This document shows, piece after piece, positions 32,089 to 42,021 of a stretch of DNA of 64,000 nt (position 1 is the first letter of the stretch; each line of letters starts with the position of its first letter). The notes under the pieces are model-generated. The model saw only the letters and a program-made list of their open reading frames with translations. It was not told where the DNA came from and made no database searches. This DNA comes from Rhizobium sp. 16-449-1b (GTDB lineage Bacteria; Pseudomonadota; Alphaproteobacteria; Rhizobiales; Rhizobiaceae), in contig NZ_JAGHMH010000007.1 of NCBI RefSeq assembly GCF_017741935.1, positions 124,001 to 188,000 on the forward strand. The letters run 5' to 3'. The position numbers were made by a program, and so were the translations under genes.

Positions 32089-33636
32089 TTATTCAGCAGC
32101 CGACTGCACGCCATCGACATCAGGCGCATTGGCATCGCCCGGCGCCGTCTGGCAGTTGATGTCGGGGAAGGCGACGATGCGCTTGCCGGAGAAATCGGTG
32201 TGGACGACCACCGTCCCCTGCTCTTCGAAATAACCGAGGAGACGGCGAGCGCGGCGTGCAGAATGCGTGCCGTAGGCGCGCGCGATGCGGGCGTCTGACG
32301 GGCAAGGCTCGCCGCAAACGGCGGCCTTGGCGAGCATCAGGAAGACGCCCTGAAGATCATCGGTCACGCCCGAGGACAGCGACAGCGCCGTCGCCCATGC
32401 TTCCGTCCCGGCGGTCTCGGGATCGACGCCCGAGCGCGATACGGCGACCCGACGACGGAACTCCGGCAGCGACATCGGCGATCCCGGCACGCGGCGCATG
32501 CGAAGGCGTACGAGAAATTCCTGATAGAGCACCGAATCCGTGCGGAAACCCGAACCCGGATCGTCGAGGATCTCGCTGAGCACTGCGGACACGCGCTCCT
32601 CGCGGTCTTCCGCCGACATCTCCGGCTGGCTGGCGCGGCCTTCTGTCGGCTGCGGCGCGGTGGCGGCCGGGGCTGAGCGCGAAAGCTCGGCCAAAATATC
32701 GGTAGTCGGGCGCGGTGCGGGAGCGGCTCGGCGCACGATCGGCCGCTGGAATTCTTCCGGATCCGGCGTGAAGATCAGGTCTTCGACATCCTGAGGAGAG
32801 TCCGGCAGCGGCATCAGCTTGGGGCTCGACGAACGCGCCGAGGTCTCGACATTGCCGATCTGGATCGGCAGCGGCCGGCGCGAAAGGGCCGGACCGAGCG
32901 CCACGAAATTACCGCGCTTCAGATCACGGAACATTTCCGCCTGGCGGCGGTCCATGCCGAGCAGATCGGCGGCGCGCGCCATGTCGATATCGAGGAAGGT
33001 GCGGCCCATCAGGAAGTTGGAGGCTTCGGCGGCGACGTTCTTGGCGAGCTTGGCCAGACGCTGTGTGGCGATGACGCCTGCCAGACCGCGCTTACGGCCA
33101 CGGCACATGAGGTTGGTCATCGCGCCGAGCGACATCTTGCGCGCATCGTCGGAGACTTCTCCGGCAACCGACGGCGCAAACATCTGCGCTTCGTCGACGA
33201 CGACGAGAACCGGATACCAGAACTCGCGATCGGCATCGAACATGCCGTTGAGGAAGGCGGCTGCCGCGCGCATCTGCTGCTCGATCTCCAGCCCTTCGAG
33301 CGTGAGAACGCAGGAGACGCGGTGCTGGCGAATGCGGTTTGCGATACCAGCAAGCTCTGCCTCGGTGCGCTCGCCATCGACGACCACATGGCCGAACTTG
33401 TCGCTCAACGTGACGAAGTCGCCCTCGGGGTCGATGATGACCTGCTGCACCCAAGGCGCGGATTGCTCGAGCAGGCGTCGCAGCAGGTGCGACTTGCCGG
33501 AGCCGGAATTGCCCTGAACAAGGAGACGGGTCGCCAGCAGCTCCTCGATATCGAGCGTGGCCGGATTGCCTCCCGACGCCGATCCCATATCGATACCAAC
33601 CTGCAAGTCCCATTCCCCTTCTGAAATCAACGCCAC
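32089..33636 (-). CDS. HerA/DUF87-type ATPase, 515 aa
   Basis: Walker A is GNSGSGKS at residues 42-49 and Walker B is VLVVVDEAQ near residue 145, in the order seen in HerA and VirB4/FtsK-like hexameric motors. A RGRKRGLAGVIATQR sensor stretch follows. The C-terminal half is a Pro/Ala-rich linker then a helical domain with two close cysteines. HerA proteins translocate along DNA, often with the NurA nuclease, which is not in the window. The biological role here is unknown. Confidence 0.7.
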   Translation of the reverse strand: MALISEGEWDLQVGIDMGSASGGNPATLDIEELLATRLLVQGNSGSGKSHLLRRLLEQSAPWVQQVIIDPEGDFVTLSDKFGHVVVDGERTEAELAGIANRIRQHRVSCVLTLEGLEIEQQMRAAAAFLNGMFDADREFWYPVLVVVDEAQMFAPSVAGEVSDDARKMSLGAMTNLMCRGRKRGLAGVIATQRLAKLAKNVAAEASNFLMGRTFLDIDMARAADLLGMDRRQAEMFRDLKRGNFVALGPALSRRPLPIQIGNVETSARSSSPKLMPLPDSPQDVEDLIFTPDPEEFQRPIVRRAAPAPRPTTDILAELSRSAPAATAPQPTEGRASQPEMSAEDREERVSAVLSEILDDPGSGFRTDSVLYQEFLVRLRMRRVPGSPMSLPEFRRRVAVSRSGVDPETAGTEAWATALSLSSGVTDDLQGVFLMLAKAAVCGEPCPSDARIARAYGTHSARRARRLLGYFEEQGTVVVHTDFSGKRIVAFPDINCQTAPGDANAPDVDGVQSAAE

Positions 33637-33706
33637 TCTTTAGCAGATTCGTGGCGGAATGCTCGACCTACCGAACAAAACCCACAACCAATCGCGTCTT
33701 TTCGAA

Positions 33707-34882
33707 TCAGGCCGCCTTGTCCGCCACGACAGCGCTTGCTTGGCTCTCGGCGCTAGGGATCAGCATGCGGGTGAAAAGCAGGCTGATGGCAAGCGGAATG
33801 AGCAGGATGCCCAGCCCGACACGCAGTCCGAAGGCCTCAGCGACGAAGCCGATCGCCGGAGGGCCGACGAGGAAGCCGCTGAGCGCGATGAAGGTCAGTA
33901 TGGCGACGCTTGCGGCCGCCGGACGGTCCGTCAGGCTGGCGGATGCCGTGACCGCCAGCGGGAAGCCGACCGATACGCCGACGCCGATCGCCGCAAAACC
34001 GATCAGCGCCACCGCCGTGTTCGGCGCCAGGAGCACGATCGCCATGCCGGCAAGCGATGCGCAGCCGCAGACCCGGGCAATGGCAACGGCGCCGAAGCGG
34101 CTCTTCATGTAGTCGCCGCCGAAACGCCCTGTCGCCACGAGGCAGGCGAAAACGGAGTAGCCAAGACCGGTCAGCGCGCCGGTCGCAAACAGCACGTCGC
34201 GCAGATAGACCGCCGACCAGTCGGCGATCGCGCCCTCGGTCATGGTGATGCCGAAGGTGAAGGCGCAGATGCCGAGAAGGGCAGCACTCGGCAGCTTGAA
34301 CGGTGCGCTTTGCGCATGCGATGCCTCGGCCGCCGGATCGGGCCCGAGCGGCAACCGCACGCTGACAAATAGCGCGATCGGCAGCACGAGGAGCGCAATC
34401 AGGGCGATCGACCAGTTCGCCGGCAGATGCAGCGCGGCAGCACCGACGCCCAGCAGGCTACCCGCCATGATGCCGAGGCTCCAGAAGCCATGGCAGCGGC
34501 TCATGATCATGAGGCCGGTCGTCTTTTCCGCCCGGTCGGCCTCGACATTGAGCCCGAGTTCAAGCGTCGAAAGCGTGACGCCAAGGATCATCAACGCGAA
34601 GAACAACGTCGTGATGTTGTCGGCGAAGGCCGGTAGCGACACGACCGCGAGAAAGGCCACGAAACCATAGATGATCGTCGCGCGCCCGCCGATTTTCGCG
34701 ACCAGCCGGCCAGCAAAGGGCAAGGTCATCAGCGTGCCGATCGGCAGCCCGAGCAGCGCGATGGCGAGATCGGCCGGCCCCATGCCGAGCTTCGCCTGCA
34801 CATCGGGAATGCGCGGCAGCCAGCTGCCGAAGGCGATCGGCTGCAGAAAGAAGATCAGCATCACAAGTCTTTGAAACGACAT
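33707..34882 (-). CDS. MFS transporter, 391 aa
   Basis: The protein has twelve hydrophobic stretches. Loop 2-3 reads FAGRLVAKIGGRA, a variant of motif A, and the second half begins after an Ala/Gln-rich loop near residue 190. The sequence is distinct from the tandem pair at 24-26 kb and is closer to the FucP/ProP-like single transporters that recall YbjJ. The substrate is unknown. It lies alone on the minus strand, upstream of the HerA-like gene. Confidence 0.8.
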   Translation of the reverse strand: MSFQRLVMLIFFLQPIAFGSWLPRIPDVQAKLGMGPADLAIALLGLPIGTLMTLPFAGRLVAKIGGRATIIYGFVAFLAVVSLPAFADNITTLFFALMILGVTLSTLELGLNVEADRAEKTTGLMIMSRCHGFWSLGIMAGSLLGVGAAALHLPANWSIALIALLVLPIALFVSVRLPLGPDPAAEASHAQSAPFKLPSAALLGICAFTFGITMTEGAIADWSAVYLRDVLFATGALTGLGYSVFACLVATGRFGGDYMKSRFGAVAIARVCGCASLAGMAIVLLAPNTAVALIGFAAIGVGVSVGFPLAVTASASLTDRPAAASVAILTFIALSGFLVGPPAIGFVAEAFGLRVGLGILLIPLAISLLFTRMLIPSAESQASAVVADKAA

Positions 34883-35007
34883 AAGACAGTCCCCTGTTCG
34901 CGTCAGGGAGCCGAAGCCCGCGAACGATTCTCCATCTCAGAGCTTGCGATATCGGCATCGCGAAGGAAAGCGCCGACGGCACGAAAGATCACGGCCACGG
35001 GACGATG

Positions 35008-35811
35008 TCACCTGACGGTGAGACCAAATCCCTGCATCAGCCGTTTCGTCGAAAAATCCGGATTGCCCGAAGTGAAGACCGCGAAGTCGAAATTGTCGGG
35101 ATGAACGGCATCGGCCACTTCGGGAACGAGGCTGCGCGCCCGCCGGGCGATGGCTTCCGCCGGATCCAGCCAGTCGACCGGCCACGGCGCCAGTCTCCGG
35201 AAGATGTTGGCCATGAACGGATAGTGCGTGCAGGCAAGCACGACTATATCGGTCTTCCTGCCATCCTTTTCGACGAAGCACTGCGCGATCTCGCCCATGA
35301 CGGCCTCGTCGGAGAGCGTATCGCCGCGAATATAGGCCTCCGCCATGCGGGCGAGATTTTCCGAGCCGACGAGGCGAACATGGCACTGCTGCGCGAAGGA
35401 CTGGATCAGGTCGCGCGTATAGGCGCGCTTGACGGTCCCGGGTGTCGCAAGCACCGAGACGAGGCCCGAGCGCGTCCGCTCCGCCGCCGGCTTGATCGCC
35501 GGCACGGTACCGACGAAGGTCATGCCAGGGAATGCGGCGCGCAGATCGGCGCCGGCAAGCGTGAAGGCCGTGTTGCAGGCGATGATGCAGACCTCGGGGT
35601 CGTGCTCGCGAAGCAGCTTCGCGAAGAGATCGATGATCCGCTCCCGCAGCGCCTGCTCTTCCCATCCGCCATAGGGAAAGCCGGCATCGTCGGCGACATA
35701 GATGAAACCGCGCTCGGGCATCAGCACGCGCGCCTCGCGCAGCACCGTCAGCCCGCCAATGCCTGAATCGAAGACCAGGACGGGTTTCAGCTCATGCGTC
35801 GCTGCTGTCAT
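35008..35811 (-). CDS. murI: Glutamate racemase
   Basis: MurI makes D-glutamate for peptidoglycan. The two catalytic cysteines are in IIACNTA and VLACTHYPF, and the N-terminal [12 protein letters not shown] loop is typical. The 267-aa length is normal. The start overlaps the end of the trmJ-type gene by 20 bases, so the two are coupled. Confidence 0.95.
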   Translation of the reverse strand: MTAATHELKPVLVFDSGIGGLTVLREARVLMPERGFIYVADDAGFPYGGWEEQALRERIIDLFAKLLREHDPEVCIIACNTAFTLAGADLRAAFPGMTFVGTVPAIKPAAERTRSGLVSVLATPGTVKRAYTRDLIQSFAQQCHVRLVGSENLARMAEAYIRGDTLSDEAVMGEIAQCFVEKDGRKTDIVVLACTHYPFMANIFRRLAPWPVDWLDPAEAIARRARSLVPEVADAVHPDNFDFAVFTSGNPDFSTKRLMQGFGLTVR

Positions 35812-36622
35812 CTTCCTGATGTTCCTTGACGTCTGCGGGCGCCCGGCTTCCGCGCGGATATTTGCGCGAGAAACGGTCGAGGGAGGAGATCACGCCGCGC
35901 ATCACGCTGATTTCCTGCTCTGTGAAGGCGCGGCGGGAAAGGACTGCCCGGAGATTGTCGATCATTTTCGGCTTTTTCGCGGGCGGATGGAAATAATTGC
36001 GCGAATCCAGCGCTTCTTCCAACTGGTCGTAGAGCCCGTGCAATTGTTCCTTCGTCGATGGCGTCTGCTCCATCGCCTGGAAGGGAACGCTGCCGAGATC
36101 TTCCATGCCCGATTTCATCCACTCGTAGGACATGAGCAGAACCGCCTGCGCGATATTGAGCGACGCGAAGGCGGGATTGACGGGGAAGGTCACGATCTCG
36201 TCGGCCAGCGCCACTTCTTCGTTCGACAGGCCCCAGCGCTCGCGCCCGAAAAGGATGCCGGTCCCCTCGCCCGCCGTAAAGCGCGCGCGCAACGTCTGCG
36301 CCGCAACCACGGGCGAACGCACCGGCTTGAAACCGTCCCGCTCGCGCGCCGTCGTCGCATAGACGAAGTTGAGATCGGCAATTGCCTCTTCCAGCGTCTC
36401 GAACACCTTGGTGCCTTCGATCACATGGTCGGCCTTCGACGCTGCGGCCTGCGCCTTCTCGTTCGGCCATCCGTCACGCGGATTGACGAGGCGCAGCTCG
36501 GACAGCCCGAAATTCGCCATGGCCCGCGCCACCATCCCGATATTCTCGCCCATCTGCGGTTCGACCAGAATGATGACGGGACCTTCCGTCAGAAGAAGAC
36601 GCTCGCTGTTCGTGCCTGCCAT
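35792..36622 (-). CDS. trmJ: TrmJ/TrmH-family tRNA or rRNA 2'-O-methyltransferase, 276 aa
   Basis: The SPOUT knot motifs are present: [17 protein letters not shown] near residue 23, [15 protein letters not shown] near residue 122 and [12 protein letters not shown] near residue 152. TrmJ methylates ribose 32 of tRNA using S-adenosylmethionine. The N-terminal EPQMGENIG and a long C-terminal helical extension match TrmJ better than TrmL. Its end overlaps murI by 20 bases. Confidence 0.85.
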   Translation of the reverse strand: MAGTNSERLLLTEGPVIILVEPQMGENIGMVARAMANFGLSELRLVNPRDGWPNEKAQAAASKADHVIEGTKVFETLEEAIADLNFVYATTARERDGFKPVRSPVVAAQTLRARFTAGEGTGILFGRERWGLSNEEVALADEIVTFPVNPAFASLNIAQAVLLMSYEWMKSGMEDLGSVPFQAMEQTPSTKEQLHGLYDQLEEALDSRNYFHPPAKKPKMIDNLRAVLSRRAFTEQEISVMRGVISSLDRFSRKYPRGSRAPADVKEHQEDDSSDA

Positions 36623-36700
36623 AAAGTCAAAATCCTTTTGCTAGGCGCGGAAATAGCCAAGACGGGCTGAAACGGCAAGGCTTATGCGGTGTTCCGCACC

Positions 36701-37027
36701 TTATTCCGCGTCGTCGTCAAGGCCAGCATCGAGATCGAGATCAGGAGTCTGTGCGACGGTGCGGCCATGGCGGATGGATGTCACCTCGATTGCTTCGCCG
36801 TCGTAGGAATAGTCGAGTAGATAATCGCCCACCACCAGCGTTCGGTTGCCCGATATCAGCAGGCCGTGCATGTGGTTTCCGACTTCAGGAAAGGTGCGAA
36901 GCAATTCCCTTGCCTCCTTAACGGCCTGCGAGAATTTGCGGGCGGCTGCGGGACTATGGTGGCGCAGGTATTCGGCTTCTTTACGGACATAATTGGCCGC
37001 ATCCCTAGAAAGCCGGACAGGGATCAT
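36701..37027 (-). CDS. ParE/RelE-superfamily toxin, 108 aa
   Basis: The fold signature is visible: an N-terminal strand and helix (VRLSRDAANYVRKEAEYLRH), a second helix, and the strands VVGDYLLDYSYDGEAIEVTSIRHGR. ParE toxins poison gyrase; RelE toxins cut mRNA. The sequence does not settle which. The ATG overlaps the antitoxin stop by four bases, the standard order of antitoxin then toxin. The C-terminal acidic tail (DLDLDAGLDDDAE) is unusual. Confidence 0.85.
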   Translation of the reverse strand: MIPVRLSRDAANYVRKEAEYLRHHSPAAARKFSQAVKEARELLRTFPEVGNHMHGLLISGNRTLVVGDYLLDYSYDGEAIEVTSIRHGRTVAQTPDLDLDAGLDDDAE

Positions 37028-37284
37028 GCGACTTTGCCGGCGATGATCTTGTCCATTTCGGCGATCACATCGTCGAGGTCTTCATACTCACCGGATGCGA
37101 TCTGCTCGCGCCCCTTGATCGCGGCGAAAATGTCCGCGCCTTCGTTCATGAGATAGGTCCTCAGCGCGCGAACGATGATGTAGCTTCTGGATCGGTCAGT
37201 CGCATCGGCAATGGCTTGAATATCCGACAGCACCTCACTGGGAATGCGAAGCGTGACGGATTCGGACATGTTCGCTTTCGTCAT
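37024..37284 (-). CDS. Ribbon-helix-helix antitoxin, 86 aa
   Basis: An RHH DNA-binding part (ESVTLRIPSEVLSDIQAIAD, then RSRSYIIVRALRTYL) is followed by a C-terminal arm that would wrap the toxin. ATG 37284 follows CAGGAGACGACG; an earlier in-frame start at 37302 has no ribosome site. A 14-bp palindrome 19 bases upstream is the likely operator for autoregulation together with the toxin. Confidence 0.85.
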   Translation of the reverse strand: MTKANMSESVTLRIPSEVLSDIQAIADATDRSRSYIIVRALRTYLMNEGADIFAAIKGREQIASGEYEDLDDVIAEMDKIIAGKVA

Positions 37285-37302
37285 CGTCGTCTCCTGCCTC
37301 AA

Positions 37303-37316
37303 GCTAAACGTTTAGC
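37303..37316. promoter_or_regulatory. Palindromic operator of the toxin-antitoxin pair
   Basis: GCTAAACGTTTAGC is a perfect 14-bp palindrome just upstream of the RHH antitoxin start. RHH dimers bind sites of this type. Confidence 0.65.
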
Positions 37317-37391
37317 AAGACATTGTAAGACAAATCTCTGATCAGCACAAACAAGCGGTCGGCTCCCGGTGCGGTGAGCCTCTACATCACG

Positions 37392-39359
37392 TTACGCGTC
37401 CGGATACAGCCGCTCCAGCGTCAGCCCGATCATCTCAAGCCCCTGCCGCCATCCCTTGCTGGCGTGTGGATGGTGGCGGGCGCTCGATACGGGGATCTTG
37501 CGATCGACGAAAAAACACTCCGAGCGGCGCGCCGAGGCGGACGTGACGCGGGCGAGACCGGTCTCGATCAATTGGCGGGCGTCGTCACTGGTGATTGACG
37601 CCTCCCGGTTCTTCGCCATCATCCGCGCCCAGTAGGTGGCGGCGAGGAAGATCGCCAGCGTCTGCCGGACCTGTCCCGGCTTGGTGACAACCGACCATGA
37701 CGAGCCGAGCGGCCGCGCCGTCGTCGCCAGATCCTTGTAGGCGGCATCCAGCGTCTGCGACAGGTCGATCAGCCTGTGCCGCGGCTCGCCAGCTGCGGTG
37801 GCCTTCAGCAGCGCGTCCAAAGCCGCGAACCATTTGTCGAGCACGAGGTCGAGCGCGCCGCGAGTGCGGGCCGGAAAGACGACGAAGGCGACCAGCGTGC
37901 CGACGGCCGCACCAAGCGCCGTTTCCTCGACGCGCAGCAGAAGCAGGTCGAGCGTCAGCGATCCGATCATTCCGTAGACGAGGCAGAGCGCGATCGACAC
38001 GAAGAAGGTCATCGTCGCGTAGCTTGTCTGCAGGAAGTAGAAGGCGAGAAAGATGGAGAGGCTCGTGATTGCGAGCGCCGGAGCCAGGTGGCCGCTGAGC
38101 ACCGTCGCAAGCAGAAGCCCGATACCGATGCCGAACAGCGTCCCCACCGAGCGTTGCAGCGCCTTCATCGCCGTATCGCCGCGCGAGTTGGTATTGGTGA
38201 AGACGAGGAAAGAGGCGAGCACCGCCCAGAACCAGCGCTCGCGCGACAGACCGAGACCGAGCGTCATGGCGATCGCCGCGGCGACGGTGATCTGCAGTGC
38301 CGAGCGCATGAGCGGATTGCTCAACGAAAAATCTGGAAGCGATGCTTGAACCGGCGCCTCGGCCACGGCGGCGATATCGGCGAAGCCCGTCCGGTTGCCC
38401 TCATCGATGGTCTCGACGAGCTCAGCCCGCGCATTGCCGAGCCTGATCAGCGCCCGTGTCGCCTCGGCCGAGGGGCCTTCGTCATCCTCGGCGGGCGGGC
38501 GCACCTTATGGCCCTCGATAACCCGATGCACCAGCTCGAAGGGCGGTAGCGATTGCGAGCAGAGCATGATCGCCCCCTCGGCTGCCAGATGCGCATCAAA
38601 CAGGCGGATTGCCAGCTCGCCGGCCGGCTCCGTGCCCGGATCGAACATGCCACTCGGAGGCCTGGGAATGAAGCTCTCGGCCATCAGCACCACCTCCTTC
38701 AGCCGCTCCTCCAACTGATTGAGCTCCTGCCGGTCCGCATCCGAAACGTGCCCCTCTGCCGCAAGTGCGGCGATCTTGAAGAGTATCTGGTTGATCCGCC
38801 CCTGCACGCTCTCGAGCGACCGCAACAGATCGCGCCGCCAGTCGTCAGGCAGCACGACGGAGCGCACCGCATGCGCGATCAGCGAGGAGACCATCGGGCC
38901 GATCGCGACCAAGGGCAGCTCGGCAAGCGGCGGCTGGAAATAGGCGCCGAGGAAATACGACATGAAGGCGAACATGCCGATCGCATGGCCGCGCGGCCCG
39001 AAGACGCGCGCGGATGCCGCGAGAAAGATGATCAGAAGAAAGACGGCGTCGGAGATCAGCCGGTGTCCTTCCAGCCCGGCGGCGATGACCACGACCACCA
39101 GACTGGCGGCGCAGCCGAGAAGCCGCGTCACCAGCTGCCGCCCGCCGCCCTTGTCGCGCACCGCGACGCCGCCCTCGATCGCCAGCACGATCCCAAGCCC
39201 GTAGGAGGCGATCGGCAGTGGAAACAGCAGCGAATGGATGACCAGCAGAACACCGAAGGACAGCGCCACCGACAGCGTGACGCGAAGCGCCATCCTCAGC
39301 CGCGACAGCGCCGGATCGTTGGCAAGCAGCCAATCTCGGAAATCAAAACCGGAAAACAA
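37392..39359 (-). CDS. FUSC-family inner-membrane protein, 655 aa
   Basis: The FUSC layout is repeated in two halves: a block of about six membrane spans, a cytoplasmic helical part with RDLLRSLESVQGRINQ, then a second block beginning around residue 355 (SALQITVAAAIAMTLGLGLS) and a C-terminal cytoplasmic tail. Family members such as YccS and AaeB export aromatic acids or fusaric acid, usually with periplasmic adaptor proteins. No adaptor gene is adjacent. Substrate unknown. Confidence 0.8.
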   Translation of the reverse strand: MFSGFDFRDWLLANDPALSRLRMALRVTLSVALSFGVLLVIHSLLFPLPIASYGLGIVLAIEGGVAVRDKGGGRQLVTRLLGCAASLVVVVIAAGLEGHRLISDAVFLLIIFLAASARVFGPRGHAIGMFAFMSYFLGAYFQPPLAELPLVAIGPMVSSLIAHAVRSVVLPDDWRRDLLRSLESVQGRINQILFKIAALAAEGHVSDADRQELNQLEERLKEVVLMAESFIPRPPSGMFDPGTEPAGELAIRLFDAHLAAEGAIMLCSQSLPPFELVHRVIEGHKVRPPAEDDEGPSAEATRALIRLGNARAELVETIDEGNRTGFADIAAVAEAPVQASLPDFSLSNPLMRSALQITVAAAIAMTLGLGLSRERWFWAVLASFLVFTNTNSRGDTAMKALQRSVGTLFGIGIGLLLATVLSGHLAPALAITSLSIFLAFYFLQTSYATMTFFVSIALCLVYGMIGSLTLDLLLLRVEETALGAAVGTLVAFVVFPARTRGALDLVLDKWFAALDALLKATAAGEPRHRLIDLSQTLDAAYKDLATTARPLGSSWSVVTKPGQVRQTLAIFLAATYWARMMAKNREASITSDDARQLIETGLARVTSASARRSECFFVDRKIPVSSARHHPHASKGWRQGLEMIGLTLERLYPDA

Positions 39360-39467
39360 AGAGTTCAGGCCCCGGAGCGGAGGAATGGTGTTTCATCGCT
39401 CACATATCGCCACGGGCATCAAAAGCAAATCAATCTTGCCGCCGAAAACGTCCCGATCGAGAACTCG

Positions 39468-39998
39468 TCACTGCCCCTTGGCGATCTGCACCATGGTGTT
39501 CTTCAGCGAGTTCGCAGGCTGGCCCGGATCGCCTTCGGTGAGGACGTCGTCGACGACTGCCTTGCCGCCCTCTTCCAACACCTCGAAGCGCACGGTGGTC
39601 AGCGCCTGCTTGTCGTCGATGCCATCCATGCAGGTCTGCTTCTTGAACGTCACAACCACTTCCGTCGCGCCGTTCTCGCCGGGCTTCGGCGTATAGGTCA
39701 TGTCCTGCAGCGGGCATGCATCCTCGCCGTTGACGATGACATCATAGTCGAACGGCGACACGCCATCCTCGTCGGCGGCCGGGTTCTGCATCGCGGCTCG
39801 GTACTTGGCGACGAAATCCTTGCTGTAGATCCGCGTCAGCCTGCTATCGTCGAAGATGTCCTGCCAGTCCTCGTCGGCGCCTGACCAGTTCTTGGTCGTG
39901 GCCTCCATGATCTCCTTGACCGGCGCCGTCGCGTCAGCGGCGAAGACCGTGGCGGTGAGGCCGAGCAAGGCGGCAAAGGCAAGCGAAATCGTCTTCAT
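39468..39998 (-). CDS. Periplasmic hypothetical protein, 176 aa
   Basis: A clear signal peptide (MKTISLAFAALLGLTATVFA) predicts export. The mature protein has two Cys (EDACPLQD and KQTCMDG) that may form a disulfide, and beta-rich segments such as TEVVVTFKKQ. It resembles secreted proteins of the DUF3828 type by general look, but that assignment is weak. The start at 39998 was chosen for the signal peptide. Confidence 0.6.
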   Translation of the reverse strand: MKTISLAFAALLGLTATVFAADATAPVKEIMEATTKNWSGADEDWQDIFDDSRLTRIYSKDFVAKYRAAMQNPAADEDGVSPFDYDVIVNGEDACPLQDMTYTPKPGENGATEVVVTFKKQTCMDGIDDKQALTTVRFEVLEEGGKAVVDDVLTEGDPGQPANSLKNTMVQIAKGQ

Positions 39999-40186
39999 GA
40001 TCAAATGTCCGAGGCAATGGTTTTGCGCGGAGACTAGCCATTTTCCGCCGCTTGGCAATGGCGCAAAAAGACGCAAATCTGCCCTGCTTGCGGCTTTGCA
40101 CTCCGGGCGCACAATGCTATAGCCCACGGGATTTTATATCACCCACCCGGGACGCATGTCCCTCAAAAGCTTAACGAGGCAGATAC

Positions 40187-41398
40187 ATGAAGAAGATCAA
40201 GGTCGCCAACCCCGTCGCCGATCTCGACGGCGATGAAATGACGCGCATCATCTGGCAGTTTATCAAGGATAAGCTGATCCATCCGTATCTCGACCTCGAA
40301 ATCGACTATTATGACCTGTCGGTCGAAAACCGCGACGCCACCAACGACCAGGTGACTGTTGATGCCGCCAACGCCATCAAGAAGCACGGCGTCGGCATCA
40401 AGTGCGCGACGATCACGCCGGACGAAGACCGCGTCAAGGAATTCAACCTCAAGCAGATGTGGAAGAGCCCGAACGGCACGATCCGCAACATCCTCGGCGG
40501 CGTCATCTTCCGCGAGCCGATCATCTGCCAGAACGTTCCGCGCCTCGTTCCCGGCTGGACCAAGCCGATCGTCGTCGGCCGCCACGCCTTCGGCGACCAG
40601 TACCGCGCCACCGACTTCAAATTCCCGGGCAAGGGCAAGCTGACGATCAAGTTCGTCGGTGAAGACGGCCAGGTCATCGAGAAGGAAGTGTTCGACGCTC
40701 CCGGCGCCGGCGTTGCCATGGCCATGTACAACCTCGACGAGTCGATCCGCGAATTCGCCCGCGCCTCGATGATGTACGGCCTGATGCGCAAGTGGCCTGT
40801 CTACCTGTCGACCAAGAACACCATCCTCAAGGCCTATGACGGCCGCTTCAAGGATATCTTCCAGGAAGTCTACGAAGCTGAATTCCAGGATCAGTTCAAG
40901 GAAATCGGCATCACCTACGAGCACCGCCTGATCGACGACATGGTCGCTTCAGCTCTGAAGTGGTCCGGCGGCTACGTCTGGGCCTGCAAGAACTACGACG
41001 GCGACGTTCAGTCCGACACCGTTGCCCAGGGCTTCGGCTCGCTCGGCCTGATGACCTCCGTTCTCCTCACCCCCGATGGCAAGACCGTCGAAGCCGAAGC
41101 CGCTCACGGCACGGTGACGCGTCACTACCGTCAGCACCAGAAGGGCCAGGAAACCTCGACGAACTCGATCGCCTCGATCTTCGCCTGGACCCGTGGCCTC
41201 GCGCACCGCGCCAAGCTCGACGACAACGCCGAACTGGCGAAGTTCGCCGCCACGCTCGAAAAGGTCTGCGTCGACACCGTCGAAGCCGGCTTCATGACCA
41301 AGGATCTGGCGCTGCTGATCGGCCCCGATCAGCCCTGGCTCTCGACCACGGCTTTCCTCGACAAGATCGACGAAAACCTGCAGAAGGCCATGGCATAA
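40187..41398 (+). CDS. icd: NADP-dependent isocitrate dehydrogenase
   Basis: This TCA-cycle enzyme converts isocitrate to 2-oxoglutarate. The protein belongs to the eukaryotic-like homodimeric type: [20 protein letters not shown] at the start, [20 protein letters not shown], and [19 protein letters not shown] near residue 305. The 403-aa length is normal. A strong terminator follows. Confidence 0.97.
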   Translation: MKKIKVANPVADLDGDEMTRIIWQFIKDKLIHPYLDLEIDYYDLSVENRDATNDQVTVDAANAIKKHGVGIKCATITPDEDRVKEFNLKQMWKSPNGTIRNILGGVIFREPIICQNVPRLVPGWTKPIVVGRHAFGDQYRATDFKFPGKGKLTIKFVGEDGQVIEKEVFDAPGAGVAMAMYNLDESIREFARASMMYGLMRKWPVYLSTKNTILKAYDGRFKDIFQEVYEAEFQDQFKEIGITYEHRLIDDMVASALKWSGGYVWACKNYDGDVQSDTVAQGFGSLGLMTSVLLTPDGKTVEAEAAHGTVTRHYRQHQKGQETSTNSIASIFAWTRGLAHRAKLDDNAELAKFAATLEKVCVDTVEAGFMTKDLALLIGPDQPWLSTTAFLDKIDENLQKAMA

Positions 41399-41422
41399 GC
41401 CATCTGAAATATGCGAACGATG

Positions 41423-41446
41423 CGGCGGGGGTTTCCCCGCCGTTTT
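41423..41446 (+). terminator. Terminator of icd
   Basis: CGGCGGGG (41423-41430) and CCCCGCCG (41435-41442) form an 8-bp stem with a GTTT loop and TTTT after it. Confidence 0.9.
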
Positions 41447-41478
41447 CGTTTCAGGGACATCAGGAGGGGAACAACAAG

Positions 41479-41925
41479 ATGACCACGACCATCCGCCCGC
41501 TAAACCCATCGGACCGCAGCGCCTGGGAGCCGCTCTGGGCCGGCTATCAGCGCTTCTACGAAGTCGCGATCCCCGAGGAGACGACGGAACTGACCTGGGG
41601 CCGCTTCCATGACCCCGCAGAACCGATGCACGTGCTCGGCGCCTTCGATGGCGACGGCAGGCTGGTCGGCATTGTGCACACGATCTTTCACCGCTCGACC
41701 TGGCTGCCGAAATGGACCTGCTACCTGCAGGATCTCTATGTCGACGACAGCCAACGCGGGCTCGGAACAGGCGCGGCATTGATCGAGGCCGTCGCCGATC
41801 TCGCGCGTGAGCACGGCGCCGGCCGGCTCTATTGGATGACCCACGAGACCAATGCCACGGCCCGCAAGCTTTACGACCGCATCGCCGAGCGCTCGGGCTT
41901 CATCCAGTATCGCAAGGCGCTCTGA
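41479..41925 (+). CDS. GNAT-family N-acetyltransferase, 148 aa
   Basis: The acetyl-CoA binding region is visible as LYVDDSQRGLGTGAALIEAV near residues 93-112, with the family start MTTTIRPLNPSDRSAWEPLW. ATG 41479 follows AGGAGGGG. The acceptor substrate is unknown; family members acetylate amino groups of antibiotics, amines or proteins. Confidence 0.85.
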   Translation: MTTTIRPLNPSDRSAWEPLWAGYQRFYEVAIPEETTELTWGRFHDPAEPMHVLGAFDGDGRLVGIVHTIFHRSTWLPKWTCYLQDLYVDDSQRGLGTGAALIEAVADLAREHGAGRLYWMTHETNATARKLYDRIAERSGFIQYRKAL

Positions 41926-42021
41926 CCGGCGCCGCTACTGCCAAAATCTGACGTCAGCATGCCATAGACGTTGCCTCGCCGCTGACCCGCGCCAGTTATC
42001 AAGCGAAACGAGGAGAACACC

